Assembly: GCA_946811185.2 (NCBI GenBank)
Contig: OX328113.1
Span: 4,154,001-4,218,000 of the forward strand
Direction: 5' to 3'
Origin: Hippopus hippopus
Lineage: Eukaryota > Mollusca > Bivalvia > Cardiida > Cardiidae
DNA: 64,000 bases
Of this stretch, positions 8,502 to 22,104 are shown one piece after another. A program made the translations under genes and the position numbers. Under the pieces are notes generated by a model. It saw nothing but the letters and a program-made list of their open reading frames with translations. It ran no database searches and was not told the DNA's origin. How positions within the stretch are numbered: position 1 is the stretch's first letter; every line of letters begins with the position of its first letter.

Positions 8502-10202
8502 GATTTGTGCAACAGGTGTCAGTTGCCCCCGAAAGTGTCTAAGTTGATTTTACGATTTTATGCGCAGCACGTAACAGTCACGTATGGGTGGGATAGTCAT
8601 CGTAACCAATTCAATGGCCCTAGTAAGAGAAAAAGAAAAACAAAATTCCCTATATTTGACTTAAGCAACAGGTGTCGTCTGCTATGGAATGTGCCCTAAG
8701 TCGAATTTTCATGTTTTTTTCGCGGGCGCGTAACTGGCACATGAGTCGGTAGTCAACGTAACTGGGTTTATCGTCACCATATGAAGAGATAAAAAATAAT
8801 AGAAATTTACTTCCTTTTGTTTGATTTATGCAATAGGAAGCAGTTGTTACTGAAAGAGTTTTCAGTCTTTTTTAGCCACTTGTGACACTATTTTCTGGGA
8901 TTTCTACACTGTACATTGATCATCTTAGCATATTCAAAGTATCAATGTGCAGCATAGCAGAATGCCTGAGTTAGTAACCAATTCAATGGCCCTAGTAAGA
9001 GAAAAAGAAAAAAACTTGTTCCCTATATTTGACTTAAGCAACAGGTGTCGTCTGCTATGGAATGTGCCGTAAGTCGATTTTTCATGTTTTCGCAGGCGCA
9101 TAACTGGCACCTATGAGACGGTAGTAAACGTAACTGGGTTTCTTGTCACGGTATAAAGAGATTGAAAAAAAAAAAACATTTAGTTCCCTTTGTTTGATTT
9201 ATGCAATAGGAAGCAGTTGCTATTGAGAGTCTTCAGTCTTTTTTAGCCACTTGTGACATTATTTTCTGGGGTTTCTACACTGTACATTGATCATCTTAGC
9301 ATATACAAAGTATCAATGTGCAGTATGGGAGCTGGCCTGAATTAGAAAAGCAAATCGAATGAAAGGATCGAGGGATCAAGGGAAGCCACTCTTGCAAGGT
9401 GTTTGAAAACACCAAAACAAGGTCTTCTGCCACCCTGTTTTTTTAAATATTCGCCCATTGCCAGTGAAATCTGGCATGTGTGGATTGTGCAGGCATGGCA
9501 GTTTGCCAAGGACTGCATAACAGCCTTAAAAGAAGACTTAAAATCCACTTTTATGCCGATTTTTGTTCAATGTTTTCTATCGATATTTTCGGGCGCCATT
9601 TCAAATGGCTCAAAGCTTTGTGATTGGATGATTGTGGGGGTGTGTCTGCGATTTGATTGGCTGATTGGGCGCAATTCTGAATTTCTCAGAGCTTTTCTGA
9701 TTGGATAATTTGTAGACAAAGCTGAGATTTGATTGGCTGATTGGACGCCATTTTGATTTTCTAAAAGCTCTCGTGATTGGATAATTTTAGAGAGGCCTGA
9801 GATTTGATTGGCTGATCGGAAGGGGGATGTTTGTATATTCATGTTAATTTTTCGGGTCATTTCAGCCTATTCTATGGCAAAGAGGGATCAGACCCCTGCA
9901 CCAAGACCCCTTTTTTCAGAGTTTGAATCCTCAACTTTGCCATTTTATCTATTTTATCTATTTTTATTATTAGTTATTCTTACATCTTATTGTATTTTAT
10001 TGGCCTATTTCTAAATTCTTCAAACAAGAAAATGTTTTTTGGAAAAAGTTTATGCAACAGCAACCGGTTGCTTCTGAATTTTATATTTTTGCGCAGCGGT
10101 TAAACATAAAATCGACTCATGACTCACGCAGTCACCAAAATTGGTCCAATGTTTTCACGACCCTGGTAAGAAAAGAGGGAAAAGTTTGGTTTACCTTTCT
10201 TT
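8502..10202 (+). repeat. Unit 6 (1,701 bp), P type
   Basis: Poly-A of 12. Private CpG loss CACCATATG (offset 278) and AAAAATAATAG nearby. CGCAGG at offset 593 is shared only with unit 15. Confidence 0.95.
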
Positions 10203-11902
10203 GATTTGTGCAACAGGTGTCAGTTGCCCCCGAAAGTGTCTAAGTTGATTTTACGATTTTATGCGCAGCACGTAACAGTCACGTATGGGTGGGATAGTCA
10301 TCGTAACCAATTCAATGGCCCTAGTAAGAGAAAAAGAAAAACAAAATTCCCTATATTTGACTTAAGCAACAGGTGTCGTCTGCTATGGAATGTGCCCTAA
10401 GTCGAATTTTCATGTTTTTTTCGCGGGCGCGTAACTGGCACATGAGTCGGTAGTCAATGTAACTGGGTTTATCGTCACCGTATGAAGAGATAAAAAAGAA
10501 TAGAAATTTACTTCCTTTTGTTTGATTTATGCAATAGGAAGCAGTTGTTACTGAAAGAGTTTTCAGTCTTTTTTAGCCACTTGTGACACTATTTTCTGGG
10601 ATTTCTACACTGTACATTGATCATCTTAGCATATTCAAAGTATCAATGTGCAGCATAGCAGAATGCCTGAGTTAGTAACCAATTCAATGGCCCTAGTAAG
10701 AGAAAAAGAAAAAAACTTGTTCCCTATATTTGACTTAAGCAACAGGTGTCGTCTGCTATGGAATGTGCCGTAAGTCGATTTTTCATGTTTTCGCGGGCGC
10801 ATAACTGGCACCTATGAGACGGTAGTAAACGTAACTGGGTTTCTTGTCACGGTATAAAGAGATTGAAAAAAAAAAACATTTAGTTCCCTTTGTTTGATTT
10901 ATGCAATAGGAAGCAGTTGCTATTGAGAGTCTTCAGTCTTTTTTAGCCACTTGTGACATTATTTTCTGGGGTTTCTACACTGTACATTGATCATCTTAGC
11001 ATATACAAAGTATCAATGTGCAGTATGGGAGCTGGCCTGAATTAGAAAAGCAAATCGAATGAAAGGATCGAGGGATCAAGGGAAGCCACTCTTGCAAGGT
11101 GTTTGAAAACACCAAAACAAGGTCTTCTGCCACCCTGTTTTTTTAAATATTCGCCCATTGCCAGTGAAATCTGGCATGTGTGGATTGTGCAGGCATGGCA
11201 GTTTGCCAAGGACTGCATAACAGCCTTAAAAGAAGACTTAAAATCCACTTTTATGCCGATTTTTGTTCAATGTTTTCTATCGATATTTTCGGGCGCCATT
11301 TCAAATGGCTCAAAGCTTTGTGATTGGATGATTGTGGGGGTGTGTCTGCGATTTGATTGGCTGATTGGGCGCAATTCTGAATTTCTCAGAGCTTTTCTGA
11401 TTGGATAATTTGTAGACAAAGCTGAGATTTGATTGGCTGATTGGACGCCATTTTGATTTTCTAAAAGCTCTCGTGATTGGATAATTTTAGAGAGGCCTGA
11501 GATTTGATTGGCTGATCGGAAGGGGGATGTTTGTATATTCATGTTAATTTTTCGGGTCATTTCAGCCTATTCTATGGCAAAGAGGGATCAGACCCCTGCA
11601 CCAAGACCCCTTTTTTCAGAGTTTGAATCCTCAACTTTGCCATTTTATCTATTTTATCTATTTTTATTATTAGTTATTCTTACATCTTATTGTATTTTAT
11701 TGGCCTATTTCTAAATTCTTCAAACAAGAAAATGTTTTTTGGAAAAAGTTTATGCAACAGCAACCGGTTGCTTCTGAATTTTATATTTTTGCGCAGCGGT
11801 TAAACATAAAATCGACTCATGACTCACGCAGTCACCAAAATTGGTCCAATGTTTTCACGACCCTGGTAAGAAAAGAGGGAAAAGTTTGGTTTACCTTTCT
11901 TT
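10203..11902 (+). repeat. Unit 7 (1,700 bp), P type
   Basis: P haplotype with T at offset 256, as in units 3, 9 and 10. The right end is as in unit 3 (C at 1523, G at 1612, G at 1673). Confidence 0.95.
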
Positions 11903-13603
11903 GATTTGTGCAACAGGTGTCAGTTGCCCCCGAAAGTGTCTAAGTTGATTTTACGATTTTATGCGCAGCACGTAACAGTCACGTATGGGTGGGATAGTCA
12001 TCGTAACCAATTCAATGGCCCTAGTAAGAGAAAAAGAAAAACAAAATTCCCTATATTTGACTTAAGCAACAGGTGTCGTCTGCTATGGAATGTGCCCTTA
12101 GTCGAATTTTCATGTTTTTTTCGCGGGCGCATAACTGGCACATGAGTCGGTAGTCAACGTAACTAGGTTTATCGTCACCGTATGAAGAGATAAAAAAGAA
12201 TAGAAATTTACTTCCTTTTGTTTGATTTATGCAATAGGAAGCAGTTGTTACTGAAAGAGTTTTCAGTCTTTTTTAGCCACTTGTGACACTATTTTCTGGG
12301 ATTTCTACACTGTACATTGATCATCTTAGCATATTCAAAGTATCAATGTGCAGCATAGCAGAATGCCTGAGTTAGTAACCAATTCAATGGCCCTAGTAAG
12401 AGAAAAAGAAAAAAACTTGTTCCCTATATTTGACTTAAGCAACAGGTGTCGTCTGCTATGGAATGTGCCGTAAGTCGATTTTTCATGTTTTCGCGGGCGC
12501 ATAACTGGCACCTATGAGACGGTAGTAAACGTAACTGGGTTTCTTGTCACGGTATAAAGAGATTGAAAAAAAAAAAACATTTAGTTCCCTTTGTTTGATT
12601 TATGCAATAGGAAGCAGTTGCTATTGAGAGTCTTCAGTCTTTTTTAGCCACTTGTGACATTATTTTCTGGGGTTTCTACACTGTACATTGATCATCTTAG
12701 CATATACAAAGTATCAATGTGCAGTATGGGAGCTGGCCTGAATTAGAAAAGCAAATCGAATGAAAGGATCGAGGGATCAAGGGAAGCCACTCTTGCAAGG
12801 TGTTTGAAAACACCAAAACAAGGTCTTCTGCCACCCTGTTTTTTTAAATATTCGCCCATTGCCAGTGAAATCTGGCATGTGTGGATTGTGCAGGCATGGC
12901 AGTTTGCCAAGGACTGCATAACAGCCTTAAAAGAAGACTTAAAATCCACTTTTATGCCGATTTTTGTTCAATGTTTTCTATCGATATTTTCGGGCGCCAT
13001 TTCAAATGGCTCAAAGCTTTGTGATTGGATGATTGTGGGGGTGTGTCTGCGATTTGATTGGCTGATTGGGCGCAATTCTGAATTTCTCAGAGCTTTTCTG
13101 ATTGGATAATTTGTAGACAAAGCTGAGATTTGATTGGCTGATTGGACGCCATTTTGATTTTCTAAAAGCTCTCGTGATTGGATAATTTTAGAGAGGCCTG
13201 AGATTTGATTGGCTGATCGGAAGGGGGATGTTTGTATATTCATGTTAATTTTTCGGGTCATTTCAGCCTATTCTATGGCAAAGAGGGATCAGACCCCTGC
13301 ACCAAGACCCCTTTTTTCAGAGTTTGAATCCTCAACTTTGCCATTTTATCTATTTTATCTATTTTTATTATTAGTTATTCTTACATCTTATTGTATTTTA
13401 TTGGCCTATTTCTAAATTCTTCAAACAAGAAAATGTTTTTTGGAAAAAGTTTATGCAACAGCAACCGGTTGCTTCTGAATTTTATATTTTTGCGCAGCGG
13501 TTAAACATAAAATCGACTCATGACTCACGCAGTCACCAAAATTGGTCCAATGTTTTCACGACCCTGGTAAGAAAACAGGGAAAAGTTTGGTTTACCTTTC
13601 TTT
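11903..13603 (+). repeat. Unit 8 (1,701 bp), Q type without the 209 change
   Basis: Same left haplotype as units 4 and 12 (T at 197, C at 209, A at 229, A at 263), so this Q form falls every fourth unit here. Offset 619 is G. Poly-A of 12. Confidence 0.95.
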
Positions 13604-15303
13604 GATTTGTGCAACAGGTGTCAGTTGCCCCCGAAAGTGTCTAAGTTGATTTTACGATTTTATGCGCAGCACGTAACAGTCACGTATGGGTGGGATAGTC
13701 ATCGTAACCAATTCAATGGCCCTAGTAAGAGAAAAAGAAAAACAAAATTCCCTATATTTGACTTAAGCAACAGGTGTCGTCTGCTATGGAATGTGCCCTA
13801 AGTCGAATTTTCATGTTTTTTTCGCGGGCGCGTAACTGGCACATGAGTCGGTAGTCAATGTAACTGGGTTTATCGTCACCGTATGAAGAGATAAAAAAGA
13901 ATAGAAATTTACTTCCTTTTGTTTGATTTATGCAATAGGAAGCAGTTGTTACTGAAAGAGTTTTCAGTCTTTTTTAGCCACTTGTGACACTATTTTCTGG
14001 GATTTCTACACTGTACATTGATCATCTTAGCATATTCAAAGTATCAATGTGCAGCATAGCAGAATGCCTGAGTTAGTAACCAATTCAATGGCCCTAGTAA
14101 GAGAAAAAGAAAAAAACTTGTTCCCTATATTTGACTTAAGCAACAGGTGTCGTCTGCTATGGAATGTGCCGTAAGTCGATTTTTCATGTTTTCGCGGGCG
14201 CATAACTGGCACCTATGAGACGGTAGTAAACGTAACTGGGTTTCTTGTCACGGTATAAAGAGATTGAAAAAAAACAACATTTAGTTCCCTTTGTTTGATT
14301 TATGCAATAGGAAGCAGTTGCTATTGAGAGTCTTCAGTCTTTTTTAGCCACTTGTGACATTATTTTCTGGGGTTTCTACACTGTACATTGATCATCTTAG
14401 CATATACAAAGTATCAATGTGCAGTATGGGAGCTGGCCTGAATTAGAAAAGCATATCGAATCAAAGGATCGAGGGATCAAGGGAAGCCACTCTTGCAAGG
14501 TGTTTGAAAACACCAAAACAAGGTCTTCTGCCACCCTGTTTTTTTAAATATTAGCCCATTGCCAGTGAAATCTGGCATGTGTGGATTGTGCAGGCATGGC
14601 AGTTTGCCAAGGACTGCATAACAGCCTTAAAAGAAGACTTAAAATCCACTTTTATGCCGATTTTTGTTCAATGTTTTCTATCGATATTTTCGGGCGCCAT
14701 TTCAAATGGCTCAAAGCTTTGTGATTGGATGATTGTGGGGGTGTGTCTGCGATTTGATTGGCTGATTGGGCGCAATTCTGAATTTCTCAGAGCTTTTCTG
14801 ATTGGATAATTTGTAGACAAAGCTGAGATTTGATTGGCTGATTGGACGCCATTTTGATTTTCTAAAAGCTCTCGTGATTGGATAATTTTAGAGAGGCCTG
14901 AGATTTGATTGGCTGATCGGAAGGGGGATGTTTGTATATTCATGTTAATTTTTCGGGTCATTTCAGCCTATTCTATGGCAAAGAGGGATCAGACCCCTGC
15001 ACCAAGACCCCTTTTTTCAGAGTTTGAATCCTCAACTTTGCCATTTTATCTATTTTATCTATTTTTATTATTAGTTATTCTTACATCTTATTGTATTTTA
15101 TTGGCCTATTTCTAAATTCTTCAAAGAAGAAAATGTTTTTTGGAAAAAGTTTATGCAACAGCAACCGGTTGCTTCTGAATTTTATATTTTTGCGCAGCGG
15201 TTAAACATAAAATCCACTCATGACTCACGCAGTCACCAAAATTGGTCCAATGTTTTCACGACCCTGGTAAGAAAACAGGGAAAAGTTTGGTTTACCTTTC
15301 TTT
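13604..15303 (+). repeat. Unit 9 (1,700 bp), P type, twin of unit 10
   Basis: Poly-A is broken as A8-C-AA-C. T at offset 851, C at 859 and A at 950 (a stop in the plus-strand open frame) occur together only here and in unit 10. The end has G at 1523, C at 1612 and C at 1673. Confidence 0.95.
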
Positions 15304-17003
15304 GATTTGTGCAACAGGTGTCAGTTGCCCCCGAAAGTGTCTAAGTTGATTTTACGATTTTATGCGCAGCACGTAACAGTCACGTATGGGTGGGATAGTC
15401 ATCGTAACCAATTCAATGGCCCTAGTAAGAGAAAAAGAAAAACAAAATTCCCTATATTTGACTTAAGCAACAGGTGTCGTCTGCTATGGAATGTGCCCTA
15501 AGTCGAATTTTCATGTTTTTTTCGCGGGCGCGTAACTGGCACATGAGTCGGTAGTCAATGTAACTGGGTTTATCGTCACCGTATGAAGAGATAAAAAAGA
15601 ATAGAAATTTACTTCCTTTTGTTTGATTTATGCAATAGGAAGCAGTTGTTACTGAAAGAGTTTTCAGTCTTTTTTAGCCACTTGTGACACTATTTTCTGG
15701 GATTTCTACACTGTACATTGATCATCTTAGCATATTCAAAGTATCAATGTGCAGCATAGCAGAATGCCTGAGTTAGTAACCAATTCAATGGCCCTAGTAA
15801 GAGAAAAAGAAAAAAACTTGTTCCCTATATTTGACTTAAGCAACAGGTGTCGTCTGCTATGGAATGTGCCGTAAGTCGATTTTTCATGTTTTCGCGGGCG
15901 CATAACTGGCACCTATGAGACGGTAGTAAACGTAACTGGGTTTCTTGTCACGGTATAAAGAGATTGAAAAAAAACAACATTTAGTTCCCTTTGTTTGATT
16001 TATGCAATAGGAAGCAGTTGCTATTGAGAGTCTTCAGTCTTTTTTAGCCACTTGTGACATTATTTTCTGGGGTTTCTACACTGTACATTGATCATCTTAG
16101 CATATACAAAGTATCAATGTGCAGTATGGGAGCTGGCCTGAATTAGAAAAGCATATCGAATCAAAGGATCGAGGGATCAAGGGAAGCCACTCTTGCAAGG
16201 TGTTTGAAAACACCAAAACAAGGTCTTCTGCCACCCTGTTTTTTTAAATATTAGCCCATTGCCAGTGAAATCTGGCATGTGTGGATTGTGCAGGCATGGC
16301 AGTTTGCCAAGGACTGCATAACAGCCTTAAAAGAAGACTTAAAATCCACTTTTATGCCGATTTTTGTTCAATGTTTTCTATCGATATTTTCGGGCGCCAT
16401 TTCAAATGGCTCAAAGCTTTGTGATTGGATGATTGTGGGGGTGTGTCTGCGATTTGATTGGCTGATTGGGCGCAATTCTGAATTTCTCAGAGCTTTTCTG
16501 ATTGGATAATTTGTAGACAAAGCTGAGATTTGATTGGCTGATTGGACGCCATTTTGATTTTCTAAAAGCTCTCGTGATTGGATAATTTTAGAGAGGCCTG
16601 AGATTTGATTGGCTGATCGGAAGGGGGATGTTTGTATATTCATGTTAATTTTTCGGGTCATTTCAGCCTATTCTATGGCAAAGAGGGATCAGACCCCTGC
16701 ACCAAGACCCCTTTTTTCAGAGTTTGAATCCTCAACTTTGCCATTTTATCTATTTTATCTATTTTTATTATTAGTTATTCTTACATCTTATTGTATTTTA
16801 TTGGCCTATTTCTAAATTCTTCAAAGAAGAAAATGTTTTTTGGAAAAAGTTTATGCAACAGCAACCGGTTGCTTCTGAATTTTATATTTTTGCGCAGCGG
16901 TTAAACATAAAATCCACTCATGACTCACGCAGTCACCAAAATTGGTCCAATGTTTTCACGACCCTGGTAAGAAAACAGGGAAAAGTTTGGTTTACCTTTC
17001 TTT
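15304..17003 (+). repeat. Unit 10 (1,700 bp), P type, twin of unit 9
   Basis: Matches unit 9 at every diagnostic site I checked, including the interrupted poly-A and the private A at offset 950. Confidence 0.95.
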
Positions 17004-18703
17004 GATTTGTGCAACAGGTGTCAGTTGCCCCCGAAAGTGTCTAAGTTGATTTTACGATTTTATGCGCAGCACGTAACAGTCACGTATGGGTGGGATAGTC
17101 ATCGTAACCAATTCAATGGCCCTAGTAAGAGAAAAAGAAAAACAAAATTCCCTATATTTGACTTAAGCAACAGGTGTCGTCTGCTATGGAATGTGCCCTA
17201 AGTCGAATTTTCATGTTTTTTTCGCGGGCGCGTAACTGGCACATGAGTCGGTAGTCAACGTAACTGGGTTTATCGTCACCGTATGAAGAGATAAAAAAGA
17301 ATAGAAATTTACTTCCTTTTGTTTGATTTATGCAATAGGAAGCAGTTGTTACTGAAAGAGTTTTCAGTCTTTTTTAGCCACTTGTGACACTATTTTCTGG
17401 GATTTCTACACTGTACATTGATCATCTTAGCATATTCAAAGTATCAATGTGCAGCATAGCAGAATGCCTGAGTTAGTAACCAATTCAATGGCCCTAGTAA
17501 GAGAAAAAGAAAAAAACTTGTTCCCTATATTTGACTTAAGCAACAGGTGTCGTCTGCTATGGAATGTGCCGTAAGTCGATTTTTCATGTTTTCGCGGGCG
17601 CATAACTGGCACCTATGAGACGGTAGTAAACGTAACTGGGTTTCTTGTCACGGTATAAAGAGATTGAAAAAAAAAAACATTTAGTTCCCTTTGTTTGATT
17701 TATGCAATAGGAAGCAGTTGCTATTGAGAGTCTTCAGTCTTTTTTAGCCACTTGTGACATTATTTTCTGGGGTTTCTACACTGTACATTGATCATCTTAG
17801 CATATACAAAGTATCAATGTGCAGTATGGGAGCTGGCCTGAATTAGAAAAGCAAATCGAATGAAAGGATCGAGGGATCAAGGGAAGCCACTCTTGCAAGG
17901 TGTTTGAAAACACCAAAACAAGGTCTTCTGCCACCCTGTTTTTTTAAATATTCGCCCATTGCCAGTGAAATCTGGCATGTGTGGATTGTGCAGGCATGGC
18001 AGTTTGCCAAGGACTGCATAACAGCCTTAAAAGAAGACTTAAAATCCACTTTTATGCCGATTTTTGTTCAATGTTTTCTATCGATATTTTCGGGCGCCAT
18101 TTCAAATGGCTCAAAGCTTTGTGATTGGATGATTGTGGGGGTGTGTCTGCGATTTGATTGGCTGATTGGGCGCAATTCTGAATTTCTCAGAGCTTTTCTG
18201 ATTGGATAATTTGTAGACAAAGCTGAGATTTGATTGGCTGATTGGACGCCATTTTGATTTTCTAAAAGCTCTCGTGATTGGATAATTTTAGAGAGGCCTG
18301 AGATTTGATTGGCTGATCGGAAGGGGGATGTTTGTATATTCATGTTAATTTTTCGGGTCATTTCAGCCTATTCTATGGCAAAGAGGGATCAGACCCCTGC
18401 ACCAAGACCCCTTTTTTCAGAGTTTGAATCCTCAACTTTGCCATTTTATCTATTTTATCTATTTTTATTATTAGTTATTCTTACATCTTATTGTATTTTA
18501 TTGGCCTATTTCTAAATTCTTCAAAGAAGAAAATGTTTTTTGGAAAAAGTTTATGCAACAGCAACCGGTTGCTTCTGAATTTTATATTTTTGCGCAGCGG
18601 TTAAACATAAAATCGACTCATGACTCACGCAGTCACCAAAATTGGTCCAATGTTTTCACGACCCTGGTAAGAAAACAGGGAAAAGTTTGGTTTACCTTTC
18701 TTT
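17004..18703 (+). repeat. Unit 11 (1,700 bp), P type
   Basis: P haplotype with C at 256. The end keeps G at 1523 like units 9 and 10 but has G at 1612. Confidence 0.95.
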
Positions 18704-20403
18704 GATTTGTGCAACAGGTGTCAGTTGCCCCCGAAAGTGTCTAAGTTGATTTTACGATTTTATGCGCAGCACGTAACAGTCACGTATGGGTGGGATAGTC
18801 ATCGTAACCAATTCAATGGCCCTAGTAAGAGAAAAAGAAAAACAAAATTCCCTATATTTGACTTAAGCAACAGGTGTCGTCTGCTATGGAATGTGCCCTT
18901 AGTCGAATTTTCATGTTTTTTTCGCGGGCGCATAACTGGCACATGAGTCGGTAGTCAACGTAACTAGGTTTATCGTCACCGTATGAAGAGATAAAAAAGA
19001 ATAGAAATTTACTTCCTTTTGTTTGATTTATGCAATAGGAAGCAGTTGTTACTGAAAGAGTTTTCAGTCTTTTTTAGCCACTTGTGACACTATTTTCTGG
19101 GATTTCTACACTGTACATTGATCATCTTAGCATATTCAAAGTATCAATGTGCAGCATAGCAGAATGCCTGAGTTAGTAACCAATTCAATGGCCCTAGTAA
19201 GAGAAAAAGAAAAAAACTTGTTCCCTATATTTGACTTAAGCAACAGGTGTCGTCTGCTATGGAATGTGCCGTAAGTCGATTTTTCATGTTTTCGCGGGCA
19301 CATAACTGGCACCTATGAGACGGTAGTAAACGTAACTGGGTTTCTTGTCACGGTATAAAGAGATTGAAAAAAAAAAACATTTAGTTCCCTTTGTTTGATT
19401 TATGCAATAGGAAGCAGTTGCTATTGAGAGTCTTCAGTCTTTTTTAGCCACTTGTGACATTATTTTCTGGGGTTTCTACACTGTACATTGATCATCTTAG
19501 CATATAGAAAGTATCAATGTGCAGTATGGGAGCTGGCCTGAATTAGAAAAGCATATCGAATCAAAGGATCGAGGGATCAAGGGAAGCCACTCTTGCAAGG
19601 TGTTTGAAAACACCAAAACAAGGTCTTCTGCCACCCTGTTTTTTTAAATATTCGCCCATTGCCAGTGAAATCTGGCATGTGTGGATTGTGTAGGCATGGC
19701 AGTTTGCCAAGGACTGCATAACAGCCTTAAAAGAAGACTTAAAATCCACTTTTATGCCGATTTTTGTTCAATGTTTTCTATCGATATTTTCGGGCGCCAT
19801 TTCAAATGGCTCAAAGCTTTGTGATTGGATGATTGTGGGGGTGTGTCTGCGATTTGATTGGCTGATTGGGCGCAATTCTGAATTTCTCAGAGCTTTTCTG
19901 ATTGGATAATTTGTAGACAAAGCTGAAATTTGATTGGCTGATTGGACGCCATTTTGATTTTCTAAAAGCTCTCGTGATTGGATAATTTTAGAGAGGCCTG
20001 AGATTTGATTGGCTGATCGGAAGGGGGATGTTTGTATATTCATGTTAATTTTTCGGGTCATTTCAGCCTATTCTATGGCAAAGAGGGATCAGACCCCTGC
20101 ACCAAGACCCCTTTTTTCAGAGTTTGAATCCTCAACTTTGCCATTTTATCTATTTTATCTATTTTTATTATTAGTTATTCTTACATCTTATTGTATTTTA
20201 TTGGCCTATTTCTAAATTCTTCAAACAAGAAAATGTTTTTTGGAAAAAGTTTATGTAACAGCAACCGGTTGCTTCTGAATTTTATATTTTTGCGCAGCGG
20301 TTAAACATAAAATCCACTCATGACTCACGCAGTCACCAAAATTGGTCCAATGTTTTCACGACCCTGGTAAGAAAAGAGGGAAAAGTTTGGTTTACCTTTC
20401 TTT
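18704..20403 (+). repeat. Unit 12 (1,700 bp), Q type without the 209 change
   Basis: Carries many private changes: GGGCAC at offset 597, a T at 988 that makes an in-frame stop, GCTGAAATTTG near 1226, and TATGTAACAG near 1553. Shares T851/C859 with units 9 and 10, and CATATAGAAAG (G at 804) with unit 15. Confidence 0.95.
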
Positions 20404-22104
20404 GATTTGTGCAACAGGTGTCAGTTGCCCCCGAAAGTGTCTAAGTTGATTTTACGATTTTATGCGCAGCACGTAACAGTCACGTATGGGTGGGATAGTC
20501 ATCGTAACCAATTCAATGGCCCTAGTAAGAGAAAAAGAAAAACAAAATTCCCTATATTTGACTTAAGCAACAGGTGTCGTCTGCTATGGAATGTGCCCTA
20601 AGTCGAATTTTCATGTTTTTTTCGCGGGCGCGTAACTGGCACATGAGTCGGTAGTCAACGTAACTGGGTTTATCGTCACCGTATGAAGAGATAAAAAAGA
20701 ATAGAAATTTACTTCCTTTTGTTTGATTTATGCAATAGGAAGCAGTTGTTACTGAAAGAGTTTTCAGTCTTTTTTAGCCACTTGTGACACTATTTTCTGG
20801 GATTTCTACACTGTACATTGATCATCTTAGCATATTCAAAGTATCAATGTGCAGCATAGCAGAATGCCTGAGTTAGTAACCAATTCAATGGCCCTAGTAA
20901 GAGAAAAAGAAAAAAACTTGTTCCCTATATTTGACTTAAGCAACAGGTGTCGTCTGCTATGGAATGTGCCGTAAGTCGATTTTTCATGTTTTCGCGGGCG
21001 CATAACTGGCACCTATGAGACGGTAGTAAACGTAACTGGGTTTCTTGTCACGGTATAAAGAGATTGAAAAAAAAAAAACATTTAGTTCCCTTTGTTTGAT
21101 TTATGCAATAGGAAGCAGTTGCTATTGAGAGTCTTCAGTCTTTTTTAGCCACTTGTGACATTATTTTCTGGGGTTTCTACACTGTACATTGATCATCTTA
21201 GCATATACAAAGTATCAATGTGCAGTATGGGAGCTGGCCTGAATTAGAAAAGCAAATCGAATGAAAGGATCGAGGGATCAAGGGAAGCCACTCTTGCAAG
21301 GTGTTTGGTAACACCAAAACAAGGTCTTCTGCCACCCTGTTTTTTTAAATATTCGCCCATTGCCAGTGAAATCTGGCATGTGTGGATTGTGCAGGCATGG
21401 CAGTTTGCCAAGGACTGCATAACAGCCTTAAAAGAAGACTTAAAATCCACTTTTATGCCGATTTTTGTTCAATGTTTTCTATCGATATTTTCGGGCGCCA
21501 TTTCAAATGGCTCAAAGCTTTGTGATTGGATGATTGTGGGGGTGTGTCTGCGATTTGATTGGCTGATTGGGCGCAATTCTGAATTTCTCAGAGCTTTTCT
21601 GATTGGATAATTTGTAGACAAAGCTGAGATTTGATTGGCTGATTGGACGCCATTTTGATTTTCTAAAAGCTCTCGTGATTGGATAATTTTAGAGAGGCCT
21701 GAGATTTGATTGGCTGATCGGAAGGGGGATGTTTGTATATTCATGTTAATTTTTCGGGTCATATCAGCCTATTCCATGGGAAAGAGGGATCAGACCCCTG
21801 CACCAAGACCCCTTTTTTCAGAGTTTGAATCCTCAACTTTGCCATTTTATCTATTTTATCTATTTTTATTATTAGTTATTCTTACATCTTATTGTATTTT
21901 ATTGGCCTATTTCTAAATTCTTCAAACAAGAAAATGTTTTTTGGAAAAAGTTTATGCAACAGCAACCGGTTGCTTCTGAATTTTATATTTTTGCGCAGCG
22001 GTTAAACATAAAATCGACTCATGACTCACGCAGTCACCAAAATTGGTCCAATGTTTTCACGACCCTGGTAAGAAAAGAGGGAAAAGTTTGGTTTACCTTT
22101 CTTT
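20404..22104 (+). repeat. Unit 13 (1,701 bp), P type with GT hairpin variant
   Basis: Poly-A of 12. First unit with the AA-to-GT dinucleotide change at offset 904-905. Private ATATCAGCC and CATGGGAAAG near offsets 1358-1376, with C at 1371 shared with units 18 and 23. Confidence 0.95.
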
